The notes beneath the pieces were generated by a model that saw only the letters and a program-made list of their open reading frames with translations, did no database searches and had not been told where the DNA came from. A stretch of DNA of 64,000 nt from Massilia sp. W12 (GTDB lineage Bacteria; Pseudomonadota; Gammaproteobacteria; Burkholderiales; Burkholderiaceae_D), in contig NZ_CP147776.1 of the NCBI RefSeq assembly GCF_037300705.1, forward strand, positions 3,968,001 through 4,032,000, in the 5' to 3' direction. A program made the translations under genes and the position numbers. Of the stretch, positions 46,501 to 56,426 are shown piece after piece. Position 1 is the first letter of the stretch, and the number at the start of each line of letters is the position of its first letter.

Positions 46501-47019
46501 GCCCGGCGCAATGATTTGAAAAGCGGCGACGCCGTCTTGCGCCACAATTTGCACTCCCGGCGTATTGCGTGCGGCGTCGCTGCCGCCCGGGCCGGATTCG
46601 TCGGTGCGCAAGTCCTGCGCGGTTCCGGCTTGCAAGATGCGCAGGCCGGGCGCTTCCACCGTCAGCAGCGTCTGGCCGCGCAAGGGGCGCCCCTGCGGAT
46701 CGAGCAGCCTGACTTTCACGCTGATCAACTGGCGCGCATCAGCCTGCACCCGGTTGCGGTCGGTTTCCACCTCCAGTTGTGCGGCGGCGGCCACCCGGCC
46801 CAAGGGCGGCGCAGCATGCGGCAATTTGAGGCCGGGCGCGAAACTGCCGGGGGCTGCTGGCGCCGCGTCTTGCGCCTGGGCGCTGGCGGCGTAAGCAGCG
46901 AAAGTCAGCGCCAGCAACTGCGCTAATGGCCGGCGCGACCAGCCGCAGGGGGAGTGTGTTGGGCGTTTTTTCATGGCTGAACTCAATCTGGCGGCCTGTT
47001 TGAAAACTTTACTGTGCAT
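43564..47019 (-). CDS. outer-membrane barrel protein paired with the giant repeat protein
   Basis: An 1151-residue protein. The start at 47019 has a strong GAGGAGG site and overlaps the giant gene's stop by 11 bases. A later Met (46974) followed by a signal peptide (LLALTFAAYAASAQA) is an alternative start. After an Ig-like domain (LEVETDRNRVQADARQL) comes a long region of alternating beta-strands with YAL, RYE and W/Y ends, typical of a large outer-membrane barrel, ending GVFMRLRFKFDETLF. I do not recognise a named family, but this type of gene is commonly found next to DUF11 giants. It may anchor, process or secrete its neighbour. Confidence 0.75.
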   Translation of the reverse strand: MHSKVFKQAARLSSAMKKRPTHSPCGWSRRPLAQLLALTFAAYAASAQAQDAAPAAPGSFAPGLKLPHAAPPLGRVAAAAQLEVETDRNRVQADARQLISVKVRLLDPQGRPLRGQTLLTVEAPGLRILQAGTAQDLRTDESGPGGSDAARNTPGVQIVAQDGVAAFQIIAPGEPKTVPLRVSGAGLSAAGELEFVPEVRHWLAAGLLEGLLRRRSESLEAQAQSRFQDGFERDMSRFTRQSSDGRTLYGVRGAAFAKGLLGDPAQGLMLTLAYDSDKDERSRFMRDLNPIEFYPIYGDAARTGFDARSAKRLYARLDAQHNYLMFGDFSTGDEIGFGRGLRLPPSFLHSATLQPAGAGPAQAASQSAAPAQDAGPLLRKLARYQRSATGVRGHYQQQNLGLNGFALYDSMKQAVEEYRANGTSGPFAVRNTQAIANSEKVEIIVRDKNQNDRVLQVTPLTRFEDYTFEPFDGRIVFKQAIPSLTPNGDPQSLRISYEVEQGGERFWVGGLDGEIKLSEDAVLAASVVEDRNPESPFRLHGLSLGWRIGQRSRLVAEWAHASATAYAVDGQWYSTPSGRSGEQRQVRSGDAGRLEFEHRGERWQLAMYWQKAQTGFLNSAGNISAGRTEAGLKLAVKAGDSVTLYLDGARSQDQLSQAERSSVRAGALAQLSPDLRLDVSLGHVHERGAPDAGALAASLPGNAQSGGGFFGAASADSIISPQTGNLITPVLSQGGAASPGADWRQDLNTLRLELQYRPAPNWLLAAQAEQGLQGGARHRYALGAQYTLNERSRAYARYEQQTGLASAYSQHPDQRSNSLIAGLESEFLPNTNVFTEYRLRDAQSVELAHLRDQQLATGLRNTHQLAPGLSLNSSAEYLKVLAGSQQTGFAVSAGLDYTAQSHYKASAKLEYRRLSDKADAPGDQRQQQWLSTLSGAFKLQRDYALLLRNYSLYTRNHDDVSGKPLGDIWQNRAQLGLAWRPLDHNRFNALLRYENKLVRDESGADGENYRAHIFSSHLDWHPARPWWLSGRLAAKRVRDFSLPAGQQDYSAWLLGGRLVYDVSENIDLGLLAARLSSAQGGARQYALGIEAGYLLKENVWLSLGYNKSGFTDRDLSAADYTARGVFMRLRFKFDETLFKGDDKNVNRSLAR

Positions 47020-50000
47020 GGCCTGCCTCCTCTTGACGCGGGCGCACCAGCTCCTGGTTTGCGCTGTCGCTGGCTTGACGCGGCGCTTGCGGCGCCTTGC
47101 TGCGGAACTGGTAGCGCTGCTTGCCGCTTTCATTTTCATGTTCGCGCACTTCGCCGCCGTTGCGGCGCGCTTTGACTTGCTCCAGCACCTGATTGCTGCA
47201 AGAGCCTTCGGCAAAATCGGCGCGCAACAATTCGCCGTTCTTGACATCCAGGAACAGGCTGTTAGCGTCGCCCAGATTGCGATTGCTGGTGGTGGTCAGG
47301 CGGCTGCCTTTGGGCAAGGTCAGCGCATCCACCTTGAGCACATGCGATTTCGGCGTCAGACCGCAGTAGCTGTATTTGCCCTCCACATCGCTGACCAGCC
47401 AGGTTCCATCCTGCAGATACAGGCGCACGCCCGGAATGCCCAATTCTTCGCTGTCTTGCACATGATTATGGTTGCAATCCACAAATATCTTGCCGGCCAG
47501 ACAGGCTTCATCGCCAAACACGCCTTTGCTGACGCGCACTTGATGCTGGCCCGGGTTGGAGCCGTTTGCATCCGGTCGTGCTTGCAAGGCCGGGCCTTGC
47601 AGACAGGAAGCCGGGTTTTGACAAGCCCAGGCTTGCGCCCGGTTCACGCCATCGCCCTGCAACGCGCCCACGCCCACCCGCACCCGGTAGCTGATGGCAG
47701 CGCTGCGGCCCGCCGCCAGCGGCCCCAGTTGGAAACCGAGCACCGGCCCCGGCACGCCTTGCGGATCAGGGGCCGGCGCGCCATTGAGCTTGACGGTTCC
47801 CGGAATCAGCTTGAAGCCGGCTGGCAACACATCGCGCACCGTGGTTTGCTTGACGGCGGAACCGCTGTTTTGCTTCACCACGATGGTGTAGCGCACGCTG
47901 TCGCCGATTTCCGCCTGGGTTTTATCAGCGCTCTTACTGAGTGACAGTCCAGCCGGCTGCAGCGGATCGAGCGGGATGTGGTTATTCAAAATCGGCGCCG
48001 AAACCCCGTTCGTAATCAGGAATTGGAAGTAATACTGGGTGCTGTCGGCTCCGCCCGGGACCATGCCGACGCAGGCGTTCGGTTTGGCCAGCGGCACGCC
48101 CAGACCCGGTGCGCTATCGCTTTTTTGCACCAGTGCAGGGTCCGGCTGTGCGCCCACCGGCAAGCCATTGCTGATGCAAGGTGGAATCAGGCCCGAAACC
48201 TGATTCAGATAGCCCGCCGGCACATCCTTGACTTGCAAGGTATACACCCCGCTGGGGAAATCGTTTTGCAAGAAGAATTGATACAAGCCATCGCTGCCGG
48301 TGATTTGGGTTTCCGCCTGCACCCCGCCTAAGAGGTGGCGTTTGACATCGTAACCGGGCGGGCCGCTGAAGGTAACCACGGCCCCGGCCACCGTTTGCCG
48401 GGTGACTGCGTCATACACCACGCCAGCCGGGTCGAGCGGCAGATTCTGTTCGCTCACCTCATCGCCCGGGCGCAAGGTGATATTGCTGATCACGCCGCCC
48501 TCCACATCGCCTGAGCCGCCGCCGGAAATCGCCACCGCCGGCATGCGGTTGCCCTCATGCGTAAAGACAATCGCAAAGCCGCTGCCGGTTGGCAAGCCGC
48601 TTTCCTCATAGCCCGGGCAGTGCAGATTATCGAATTGGTAAAAGCCTTTGGCGTTGGTGCTGGCAAGGCAAATTTGTTTGCCGTTTTGCGACAGACTGAC
48701 CGTCCAGCCTGCCACGCCATCGTTGCTGGTGTCGCTCGGACGCTGGCGGCTGTGATTGCGGTCGCGCCAGACGTAGCCGTTGACAATCGGCGGCTTCAAG
48801 CTGGGCTGACTGCGCGGCGTTTCGCCAAACAGATAGCCGCCCAACACGCCTTGATTGGCGCTGATGACGCCGGCGTTGAAATCAATCGCATCAATCGTAT
48901 TTTGATACGCAGCGCTGCCGGTATTGGCGTTATTCACCACGCCGCCGGCAAGCCCGGCGGTTTCTTTGCCATCGCTGTATTTGACGCCATCCACATCGAG
49001 CTGATTTTCCACCAGCTTGTAGCGCCCCGGCGCCAGGCCGTCGAATACAAAGCGGCCATCGCTGTCGCTTTGCACGGTGCAGGCGCGCAAGGCGCAGATA
49101 TCGTCTCCGCTGTCGGTTTTGCCCGAGAGCGTTATGCGGACTCCGGCCAGGCCGTTTTCGCCGCTTTCTTTCTGGCCATTATTATTCGCGTCCACATACA
49201 CAAAACCTTGCAGGGTTGCGCCGCGCTCGCCGAATAAATAATTGACGCCGCTTTGGCCGGCCGGCAAGGCAATCTGGCTGATCTGGTTGCGCGCCGGGTT
49301 GCTGTCAAAAGCGCTGTTATCGACCGCGCCCACGCTTTGCGCACCGATCTGTCCCGGACTTTCCTTGCCATCCACATACCCTGCCGGCTGTGTTTCCAGC
49401 AAGCTGTAGAGGCCCGCCGCCAAGCCGCTGAAACTGAAGCTGCCATCGGCTGCGCTCTTGCCGCTCAGACTCACCTGTTTGCCATCCACATCTTTGCCGC
49501 TGAGGGTAATGCCGACATTCGCAATCCCGCTTTCGCCGCTTTCTTTCAGGCCGTTATGGTTGGCGTCGAAATACACAAAGCCAGACAGTTGCCCCGGTTT
49601 TTCGCGGAAATCATAGCCGCTTGCGGCAGTATTGGCCGGCAGCTTAATGTCCTTGATTTTGTTGGCGGCGGCGTCCAGCGCGCCGCCGGCGCTGCCGACC
49701 CGGCTGCCGCTATTGCCCTCAAAATCGCCCCAGGCCGCCGGCTGGCTTTGGCTGATGCTGTACACGCCCTGCAGTAAAGCATTGAACAGATAAGCACCAT
49801 TCGTGTCTGTCTGCACGCTGCGCGTCACACTCTGGCCGCTGCTGTCCTGCCCGCTCAAGCTCAGCGTGACTTGCGCCAACAACGGTTCCGGCGTGGCGCC
49901 CGCATCGCGCACGCCATTCCCGTTCATATCCACATACGCCACGCCGGCAATGCTGGACAAGCCCGTCATTTCGCGGAAGTCATAGCCGCTCGCCGCCACG

Positions 50001-53000
50001 CCGCTCAAGGGGAATTGCAGATTGCTGAGCTGGTTTTTCGCGGCCACGCCGCCGGCCCCGGTTCCCGCCTGCACCCCGCTGGCGCCGGGGAAATCATCCC
50101 ACTTGGCTGGCTGGCTTTGGCTCAGGGTATATGTGCCGGCAGGAATGTTGATGATGCGATATTGGCCGCTGGCGTCAGTTTGCGCGGTAAAGCGCTGCGG
50201 ATTGCCCTGGTAATCCGTGCCGCTCAAGGTGAAGCCGACGCCGGCTAACAAAGGCTCGTCCGGATCGCGCACGCCATTCCGGTTCAAGTCGCCATACACC
50301 ACCCCTTGCAGGCTGGACAGCACGGCCACTTGCTCGCCAAATAAATAGCTGTGGCCCTCAGTTGCGACCGGCAGCGTGATGCCGCTGATGCGATTGAGCG
50401 GATTATTCGCCACACCGCCTGCTGCGCCGGCAGCGTCGCGGCTGTCGATATAGCCGGCTGGCTGGCTTTCGCTCAAGGTATAACTGCCCGCCGCCAGGCC
50501 ATAGAAGGCAAACACGCCATCGCTGCGCGTGACGCCATTGCGTGCGGCGGCGCCGCTCAATTCAATCGACACGCCGCCAATCCCGCTCTCGCCGGCATCC
50601 AGCACGCCATTGCGATTTTGATCGAAATACACACGGCCGCTGATGCTGGAAGCGTTTTCGCGGAAGTTGTATTCCACCCCATTGATGGCCGAAGGCAAGA
50701 CGATGGCGGAAATCTGATTCAGCGCGGCCAAGCCGACGCTGACGCTGTTTTGGGCGCCAACCTGGGAGCCTGACGCCGCCGCATAATCATTCACCCCGGC
50801 CGGCTGGGTTTCGCTGATCGTGTAGCCGCCTGGATTGGAGGGGCGCAGATTGTTGAAGCTGTAACGCCCATCGCTGCCGGTGAGCGTGCTCAGGTTGACG
50901 CTGGCGCCACGGTCATCCAGCCCGCTCAGATTGATGGTGACGCCCGGCATATGGCCAAGTCCGCCATACACGCCGCTGTTATTGATATCGTGATACACCA
51001 GCCCGGCCAGTGAAGCCGGCAACACTTCGCCAAAATTGTACTGGGTGAAGGTTTGCGCAGCATTGAAAGGCAAGGCGCTGATCACGTTATACACGCTGTC
51101 GTTACAAGCGCCGCATGGCCCGGCATTGATCAAACCCTTGCTCACTTTGCCATCGTACCAATTGGCAGGCTGGCTTTGCGTGATGACGTAGCCGGCGCCA
51201 TTGGCGTTTTTCACGCCAAGCAGGGTATAGCTGCCATCGGCTGCGCTGAGCGCGCTGCAAGGCGCGTTCATGCACGGCGCGCCGCCGCCCGCCGCCACCC
51301 CGCTCAAGCTCAGCACCACTCCGCCAATCCCGCTTTCCCCGCCATCTTTCACGCCATTATTGTTTTGGTCGTGATACACAAAACCGCTGATGGTTCCGGT
51401 TTTTTCGCCAAACAGATACTGCTCGCCCGCCACGCCCGCCGCCAGCACGATGCCGCTGAAACGGCTGTTGAGGCCCGCCAGGCCGGCGCTGCCGCCTTGC
51501 GTGCCGACGCTATTGACCGCTTCGGCAAAATCCTGCGGCTGGGTTTCCGTCACCGTATACCCGGCGCCATTGCTGGCCGGCAAGCCAAGGAAGCTGAAAT
51601 TGCCATTGCTGTCGGTGCTGCGCACGCAAGAAGGAATCAGGGTGCAGACATCCACCCCGCCCGCGCTCAAGCCGGACAGCGTCACACTCACATTCGGCAG
51701 ACGCACATCGCCTGCCCCCAGTGCGCCGTTCACATCCACATCAAGATAGCTCACGCCGCTGATGCTGGCGCTGCGTTCGCCAAAGTCATAATTGACGCCA
51801 ATCTGTCCCACGCCAATAACAATGCCGCTGATTTGATCATTCCCGGCCAGGCCGACCGGCGCGCCGCCCACCGTGCCACGGCTGTCAATACCGTCGCCAT
51901 AATGCGACAGCGGCGCGCTGGCCTGGCTTTGCTCTGTCACCGTATACCCGCTGCCATTGCTGGCCGGGATGCCAATGAATTGCCATACCCCGTTGGCGTC
52001 GGTGCTGACGGTGCAGGGATTGGGCGAAAGCGCGGCGCACACATCCACATTCGCGGCAGTTTGCCCGGACAGAGTGACGGCGATGCCGGGAATGCCGAAT
52101 TCGCCGCCATCCATCACACCATTATTGTTCAAGTCCACATACACATGGCCGGACAGACTTTGCCCGCCTTCGCCAAAGTTGTAATTCACAGCCGCATCGC
52201 CCGGAACCAGCACAATATTCGACACCGTGCGCTTGTTCAGGCCGACCACCGCAGTATTCGCGCTGACCGGGGTCGCGCCATCATTGCCGCCCTTGCTGCC
52301 TACGGTGAGGCCGGTGTGCGTCACCCCGCTCAAGACTTGCTGGCTGACCTGGTACACGCCGGGGCGCAAGCCGGTGAAGCTGTAGGCGCCGTTTGCGCCG
52401 CTGGTGGCGTTCAGCGAAACCGGCCCATGATCGCTCGTGCCGCTCAAACTGATTTGCACCCCGGTCAGGCCGGCGCTCTCATCCGTGCCGGGCAGCGAGG
52501 TCAAGTCGCGCAAGGCGTTGGCGTTCAAATCGCCAAACACAAAACCGGACAGGCTGGCGTTCGCCACCTCGCCAAACAGATAGCCGGTGGCGTTGGTGTT
52601 GGCGGCCAGATTAATCGCGCTGATCTGGTCTGTCAGCAAAGCGCCGGGCGCGCCGCCGGCGCTGCCGGCCACGTCCAGGCCATCTTGATAACCGTTTGGC
52701 TGGCTTTCGCTCAGGGTGTATGCGCCGGGCGATAAATTGGCGAACAGGAAGGCGCCGCTGCCATTGGTGCTCACGCTCAGATTGCTGACCGCATTGCCAT
52801 AGATATCTGTGCCATTCAATTGCAGCGCCACCGAGGCGATTCCGTTTTCCGCGCCGTCTTTCACTCCATTATTGTTTTGATCGTAATACACCGTGCCGGC
52901 CAGGGAAGCGCTTTGCACCGTCATCGGATAGCAGATATTTTGATTATTCGCGCTCACCAGATCGACTTGATTGGTGCTTGCGCTGGCGCAGTTATTCAAA

Positions 53001-56000
53001 TTCCCGGTGCTTGTGGCGCGCACCGGAATCAAGACCGTGGCCACCTTGCCGGCTTCCAGCATGCCCAGATTACAAGTGACCGTGCTGCCGCTCACGCCGC
53101 ATACGCCATTGCCCGGGCTGGCGTTATTGTTGCTCCACACAATCCCCCCGTTATAAGGCGCGGCGTTATATGGCGCAATCGCGCCGCCGCTGTATAAAGA
53201 CAGGCCAGCCGGCAGCGCATCGGTGCTGGTGGTGACGATGCTGTCGCCCGGCCCGGCGTTGGTCACCGTCAGCACATAGTAAAACGGCTGGCGCAATTGC
53301 ACGCTGGAAGTCGTGACATTGGCGCTGCCATTCCAGGCGCGCGCGCTCTTGCTCAATTGCAAATCGACGCGCTGGCGCACGCTGGTGGTTTGCGCCATCG
53401 TATTATTCGCCAACACGGTTTCCGGCTCGTTTGCGCTCACCGTCACGCTGGATACATAAGAGTCGCCCGTCGAGGCCGGCAGCGTTTCCACCCGGTAATC
53501 CAGATATAAATCAGTGGTGGCGTTATTCGCCAGCAGGATTTGCCCCGGCGGGAAGGCGCATTGCACTGTCAACGTGGCCGGACCTGTCACGCTGGCGCCG
53601 AGATTATTACAGTAATTGGAATAGGTCTGGCCGCTGGCGCTGAGCTTATCGCCGAGGAAGGTCATGCTCTTGCCTGCCGGCGGCGTCATGCTGTAGTTCA
53701 GTTGCAAACCGGACGCGACCGAAGGCCCACGATTGGTGATGATGTTGCGGTATGTCACCACATTATCGGGGAACTGTGGATTGGCGCTGGCGGGCACAAA
53801 GCCCAGCGGATCAGGGTTGTCAGTGTTATTCACCAGAATATCGAGCGCCGCCGGATTCACCGTCAGCACCGTTTGCGCAGTATTGTTGGCGTTATTGCTT
53901 TCCTGCGTGCTGGTGCTGACGCTGGTATCGGAGGTAATAGTGCGCGGATTGGGCGGGCTGGCCATGTAATCGGGACGCGTCACCACTGTCACTGTCGCGG
54001 TGGCGCCATTGGCCAGACTGCCCAAGGCGCAATTCAGGGTCTGGCTGCCGCTGTTAAACGGACTGCAACTGCCGCTGCTGGGCGTGGCGGAAATAAACGT
54101 CATCGTGCCGCCATTGCTGGTGAAAACCTGGCTCAAATTCACATTCGCCGCGCTGGATGGACCATTATTATTCACCGTCAAAATCCAGGTGACATTGGTG
54201 CCGGCCAGGGTCGGATTCGGGGTCGCGGCGGATTGCACGGTGATATCGGCCACCGGATCAATTTGCACCGTCACTGCACTGCTGTTATTGCTGCGATCCG
54301 GATCGCCGATATTGCTCGAAATCACGCTGGCGGTATTGGTATACACGCCGCCCGGCTGACTCAGGCTGTCATACAGAGGACGGTTGACGGCGATGGTGAA
54401 AATCGCCGTTTCGCCAACCGCCATGCTGCCGCTGTTTTGGGTACACACCACAGTCGCCCCGGTGCTGCAGTTAAAACCGGCGGCAGTCGTGCCGCCGGTT
54501 TTGCTGGCGCTGACAGTGGTGCTGCCGGTGACATAGGCTGGAATCGGATCATTCACAATCACGCCATCCACTGCGCCCGGCCCGGCATTGGTGACAGTCA
54601 GGGTGTAGGTCAGGGTTGGCGCGTTCCAGGCCAGCACCGCCAAATCGCGGGTCTTAACGATTTGCAAATCCGCTGCGCTGGCGGCGACCGTAGCGGTCAC
54701 GCTGGCGCTGACGCAGTTATTGCCCGTCACCTGATCTTGCCAGGAGCCGACTGAATCGGTGTAAGCGGCGCAGGCGGTATTGCTCAACACGCCGCTGCCG
54801 GTTGCAGTGGTGGTCAAAACCAGCGGCGAGGCGCTGGCGCCGGCATTCAAGGCCGCATTATAGGTACATGTCACGTTTTGCCCGATTTGCGCGCCGCAAC
54901 TCCAATTGCTGCCGCTGGCCATGCTGACAAAACTTTCGCCAGCCGGCAGGGTGTCGATAATTTTGACTTCGCCGGCGCGCGCATTGCGCGGCCCGTTATT
55001 CTGCACCACCATGGTGCTGCTCATATTGCTGCCTTGCGCCACCGGATCAGGCGTTTTGCTCTTGCTGATGGATAAATCCACGCCATCCGGCATCAAGCTG
55101 AAATTCACGCTGCTGCTGTCATTGCTGTTGACGCCGTCCGGCGTTTGCGCGCCGATGCTGGCGCTGTTGATGAGCGGCGTGGCCAAGGCGACTGCCGGCG
55201 CGCTGGCGCTGATCGTGATATCGTCCGCCGCCCCCACCGCGTAGCTGGCGCGGGTGCAGGTAATGGTTAAGCCGCTGACGCCGCAACTCCAGCCCGGGCC
55301 GCTCGCGTTAATGCCGGTAAACGCCGCCGGCAAGGTGTCAATCACAGTCAGATTGCTGGACGCAAACGGGCCATTATTGCGCGGCTGCAAAGTGAAACTG
55401 ACATTGTCGCCGCTGGCCACCAGCACGCTTGACACCAATTTCGTTATCGCCAGGTCTGCCCCGCTGGTAACGCTGATATCCGCGCTTGCGGTGTCATTGC
55501 TGCTGTTGTAGTCAGTCGCCGCCCCCGTCACGCTGACGCTGGCCGCACTGGTGATGACGCCCAATTGGGCGCCGGTAATGCGCGCCGTGATGAGAATATC
55601 CGGCAAAGCGCCGATGGCGGCATTGCTGCGGGTGCATGTCACCACTTGCGCCGCCACACCGCAAGACCAGCCGCTGCCGCTGGCGCTGAGGTAGGTCAAA
55701 TTCGGCGACAGTGTGGTGGCGATACTGACATGTTGCGCTGTGTTCGGGCCAATATTGTTGCTGGCCAGGGTATAAATCACACTGGAACTGGCGGGAAAGG
55801 TATTTTGATTCGGCGTCAGGGTCACCGCCAAATCGGCTCCATTATCAATCGTGGTGGTTTGGCTCAGGCTGTCATTGACGGGGTTGGTGTCGGTGTCGGT
55901 GCTGGAAACGGTGGCGCTGGCGCTCACCGTGCTGCCGGCGCTGACCAGGCTGGCGACGGTGATATCAACGCTGAACACATCGGCTGTGCCCGGCCCGCCG

Positions 56001-56347
56001 GTGTCGCCGCTGACGCTTGGATAGCTGCATTGCACGCGGTGCGGCCCCGCTTGATACGCACAATGCGCGCTGTCTGAGACCGAAACAAAGGAAGTCTGCG
56101 CATCCAGCGCCACATTCAAGGTCACATTATGGGCCACGTCTGGCACGTTATTGGTGACGGACAGGCTGTACACCAGATTGCCGCCGCGCACCGCAGGATC
56201 AGGGCTGTCGGTGAAATTTGCGACCAGCAGATCGACCGCCAATGCCGGCATGGCAGCAAAAGCCATCAACAAACTGAAACACGCGCCAAGTATATGTACC
56301 GGGCGCAACCCACCACGCGCCCCAAAGGCGTAGGAAGAATGCGTCAT
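47009..56347 (-). CDS. giant DUF11/SdrD-B repeat surface protein
   Basis: A 3112-residue exported protein with signal peptide (about 1-38, HILGACFSLLMAFAAMPALA). Residues about 40-1140 hold a row of DUF11 Ig-like units (QNNGPRNARAGEVKIIDTLP-type). From about 1147 to 2600 come twelve SdrD B-like modules of the form GFVYHDQNNNGVKDGGESGI, each about 110 residues, with the D/N-rich calcium-binding start. After a peptidase-regulatory-like part and one more DUF11 unit, a last module (KIFVDCNHNHVQDSEELGIP) and a basic tail close the protein. No PEP-CTERM or LPXTG tail. Expected to lie on the cell surface as an adhesin or filament, held by the barrel and OmpA partners. Confidence 0.92.
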   Translation of the reverse strand: MTHSSYAFGARGGLRPVHILGACFSLLMAFAAMPALAVDLLVANFTDSPDPAVRGGNLVYSLSVTNNVPDVAHNVTLNVALDAQTSFVSVSDSAHCAYQAGPHRVQCSYPSVSGDTGGPGTADVFSVDITVASLVSAGSTVSASATVSSTDTDTNPVNDSLSQTTTIDNGADLAVTLTPNQNTFPASSSVIYTLASNNIGPNTAQHVSIATTLSPNLTYLSASGSGWSCGVAAQVVTCTRSNAAIGALPDILITARITGAQLGVITSAASVSVTGAATDYNSSNDTASADISVTSGADLAITKLVSSVLVASGDNVSFTLQPRNNGPFASSNLTVIDTLPAAFTGINASGPGWSCGVSGLTITCTRASYAVGAADDITISASAPAVALATPLINSASIGAQTPDGVNSNDSSSVNFSLMPDGVDLSISKSKTPDPVAQGSNMSSTMVVQNNGPRNARAGEVKIIDTLPAGESFVSMASGSNWSCGAQIGQNVTCTYNAALNAGASASPLVLTTTATGSGVLSNTACAAYTDSVGSWQDQVTGNNCVSASVTATVAASAADLQIVKTRDLAVLAWNAPTLTYTLTVTNAGPGAVDGVIVNDPIPAYVTGSTTVSASKTGGTTAAGFNCSTGATVVCTQNSGSMAVGETAIFTIAVNRPLYDSLSQPGGVYTNTASVISSNIGDPDRSNNSSAVTVQIDPVADITVQSAATPNPTLAGTNVTWILTVNNNGPSSAANVNLSQVFTSNGGTMTFISATPSSGSCSPFNSGSQTLNCALGSLANGATATVTVVTRPDYMASPPNPRTITSDTSVSTSTQESNNANNTAQTVLTVNPAALDILVNNTDNPDPLGFVPASANPQFPDNVVTYRNIITNRGPSVASGLQLNYSMTPPAGKSMTFLGDKLSASGQTYSNYCNNLGASVTGPATLTVQCAFPPGQILLANNATTDLYLDYRVETLPASTGDSYVSSVTVSANEPETVLANNTMAQTTSVRQRVDLQLSKSARAWNGSANVTTSSVQLRQPFYYVLTVTNAGPGDSIVTTSTDALPAGLSLYSGGAIAPYNAAPYNGGIVWSNNNASPGNGVCGVSGSTVTCNLGMLEAGKVATVLIPVRATSTGNLNNCASASTNQVDLVSANNQNICYPMTVQSASLAGTVYYDQNNNGVKDGAENGIASVALQLNGTDIYGNAVSNLSVSTNGSGAFLFANLSPGAYTLSESQPNGYQDGLDVAGSAGGAPGALLTDQISAINLAANTNATGYLFGEVANASLSGFVFGDLNANALRDLTSLPGTDESAGLTGVQISLSGTSDHGPVSLNATSGANGAYSFTGLRPGVYQVSQQVLSGVTHTGLTVGSKGGNDGATPVSANTAVVGLNKRTVSNIVLVPGDAAVNYNFGEGGQSLSGHVYVDLNNNGVMDGGEFGIPGIAVTLSGQTAANVDVCAALSPNPCTVSTDANGVWQFIGIPASNGSGYTVTEQSQASAPLSHYGDGIDSRGTVGGAPVGLAGNDQISGIVIGVGQIGVNYDFGERSASISGVSYLDVDVNGALGAGDVRLPNVSVTLSGLSAGGVDVCTLIPSCVRSTDSNGNFSFLGLPASNGAGYTVTETQPQDFAEAVNSVGTQGGSAGLAGLNSRFSGIVLAAGVAGEQYLFGEKTGTISGFVYHDQNNNGVKDGGESGIGGVVLSLSGVAAGGGAPCMNAPCSALSAADGSYTLLGVKNANGAGYVITQSQPANWYDGKVSKGLINAGPCGACNDSVYNVISALPFNAAQTFTQYNFGEVLPASLAGLVYHDINNSGVYGGLGHMPGVTINLSGLDDRGASVNLSTLTGSDGRYSFNNLRPSNPGGYTISETQPAGVNDYAAASGSQVGAQNSVSVGLAALNQISAIVLPSAINGVEYNFRENASSISGRVYFDQNRNGVLDAGESGIGGVSIELSGAAARNGVTRSDGVFAFYGLAAGSYTLSESQPAGYIDSRDAAGAAGGVANNPLNRISGITLPVATEGHSYLFGEQVAVLSSLQGVVYGDLNRNGVRDPDEPLLAGVGFTLSGTDYQGNPQRFTAQTDASGQYRIINIPAGTYTLSQSQPAKWDDFPGASGVQAGTGAGGVAAKNQLSNLQFPLSGVAASGYDFREMTGLSSIAGVAYVDMNGNGVRDAGATPEPLLAQVTLSLSGQDSSGQSVTRSVQTDTNGAYLFNALLQGVYSISQSQPAAWGDFEGNSGSRVGSAGGALDAAANKIKDIKLPANTAASGYDFREKPGQLSGFVYFDANHNGLKESGESGIANVGITLSGKDVDGKQVSLSGKSAADGSFSFSGLAAGLYSLLETQPAGYVDGKESPGQIGAQSVGAVDNSAFDSNPARNQISQIALPAGQSGVNYLFGERGATLQGFVYVDANNNGQKESGENGLAGVRITLSGKTDSGDDICALRACTVQSDSDGRFVFDGLAPGRYKLVENQLDVDGVKYSDGKETAGLAGGVVNNANTGSAAYQNTIDAIDFNAGVISANQGVLGGYLFGETPRSQPSLKPPIVNGYVWRDRNHSRQRPSDTSNDGVAGWTVSLSQNGKQICLASTNAKGFYQFDNLHCPGYEESGLPTGSGFAIVFTHEGNRMPAVAISGGGSGDVEGGVISNITLRPGDEVSEQNLPLDPAGVVYDAVTRQTVAGAVVTFSGPPGYDVKRHLLGGVQAETQITGSDGLYQFFLQNDFPSGVYTLQVKDVPAGYLNQVSGLIPPCISNGLPVGAQPDPALVQKSDSAPGLGVPLAKPNACVGMVPGGADSTQYYFQFLITNGVSAPILNNHIPLDPLQPAGLSLSKSADKTQAEIGDSVRYTIVVKQNSGSAVKQTTVRDVLPAGFKLIPGTVKLNGAPAPDPQGVPGPVLGFQLGPLAAGRSAAISYRVRVGVGALQGDGVNRAQAWACQNPASCLQGPALQARPDANGSNPGQHQVRVSKGVFGDEACLAGKIFVDCNHNHVQDSEELGIPGVRLYLQDGTWLVSDVEGKYSYCGLTPKSHVLKVDALTLPKGSRLTTTSNRNLGDANSLFLDVKNGELLRADFAEGSCSNQVLEQVKARRNGGEVREHENESGKQRYQFRSKAPQAPRQASDSANQELVRPRQEEAGHAQ

Positions 56348-56397
56348 CTTTTTTCCAGGAAAAGGGTAAGCCGAATTTGCTGATGCTTTTGCAATAA

Positions 56398-56426
56398 ATT
56401 ATAGCGACACTTGTCCCTGAAAAGAA
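56398..56426 (-). promoter_or_regulatory. possible promoter of the giant surface operon
   Basis: On the minus strand a perfect TATAAT box (56403-56398) lies about 50 bases before the ATG at 56347, in an AT-rich stretch. The -35 region 17 bases away reads TTCTTT, a weak match. Confidence 0.4.

Noticed and set aside
51053-52735. 560-codon open frame on the plus strand
   Set aside because: Antisense to the SdrD repeats of the giant protein; its own periodicity only mirrors those repeats.
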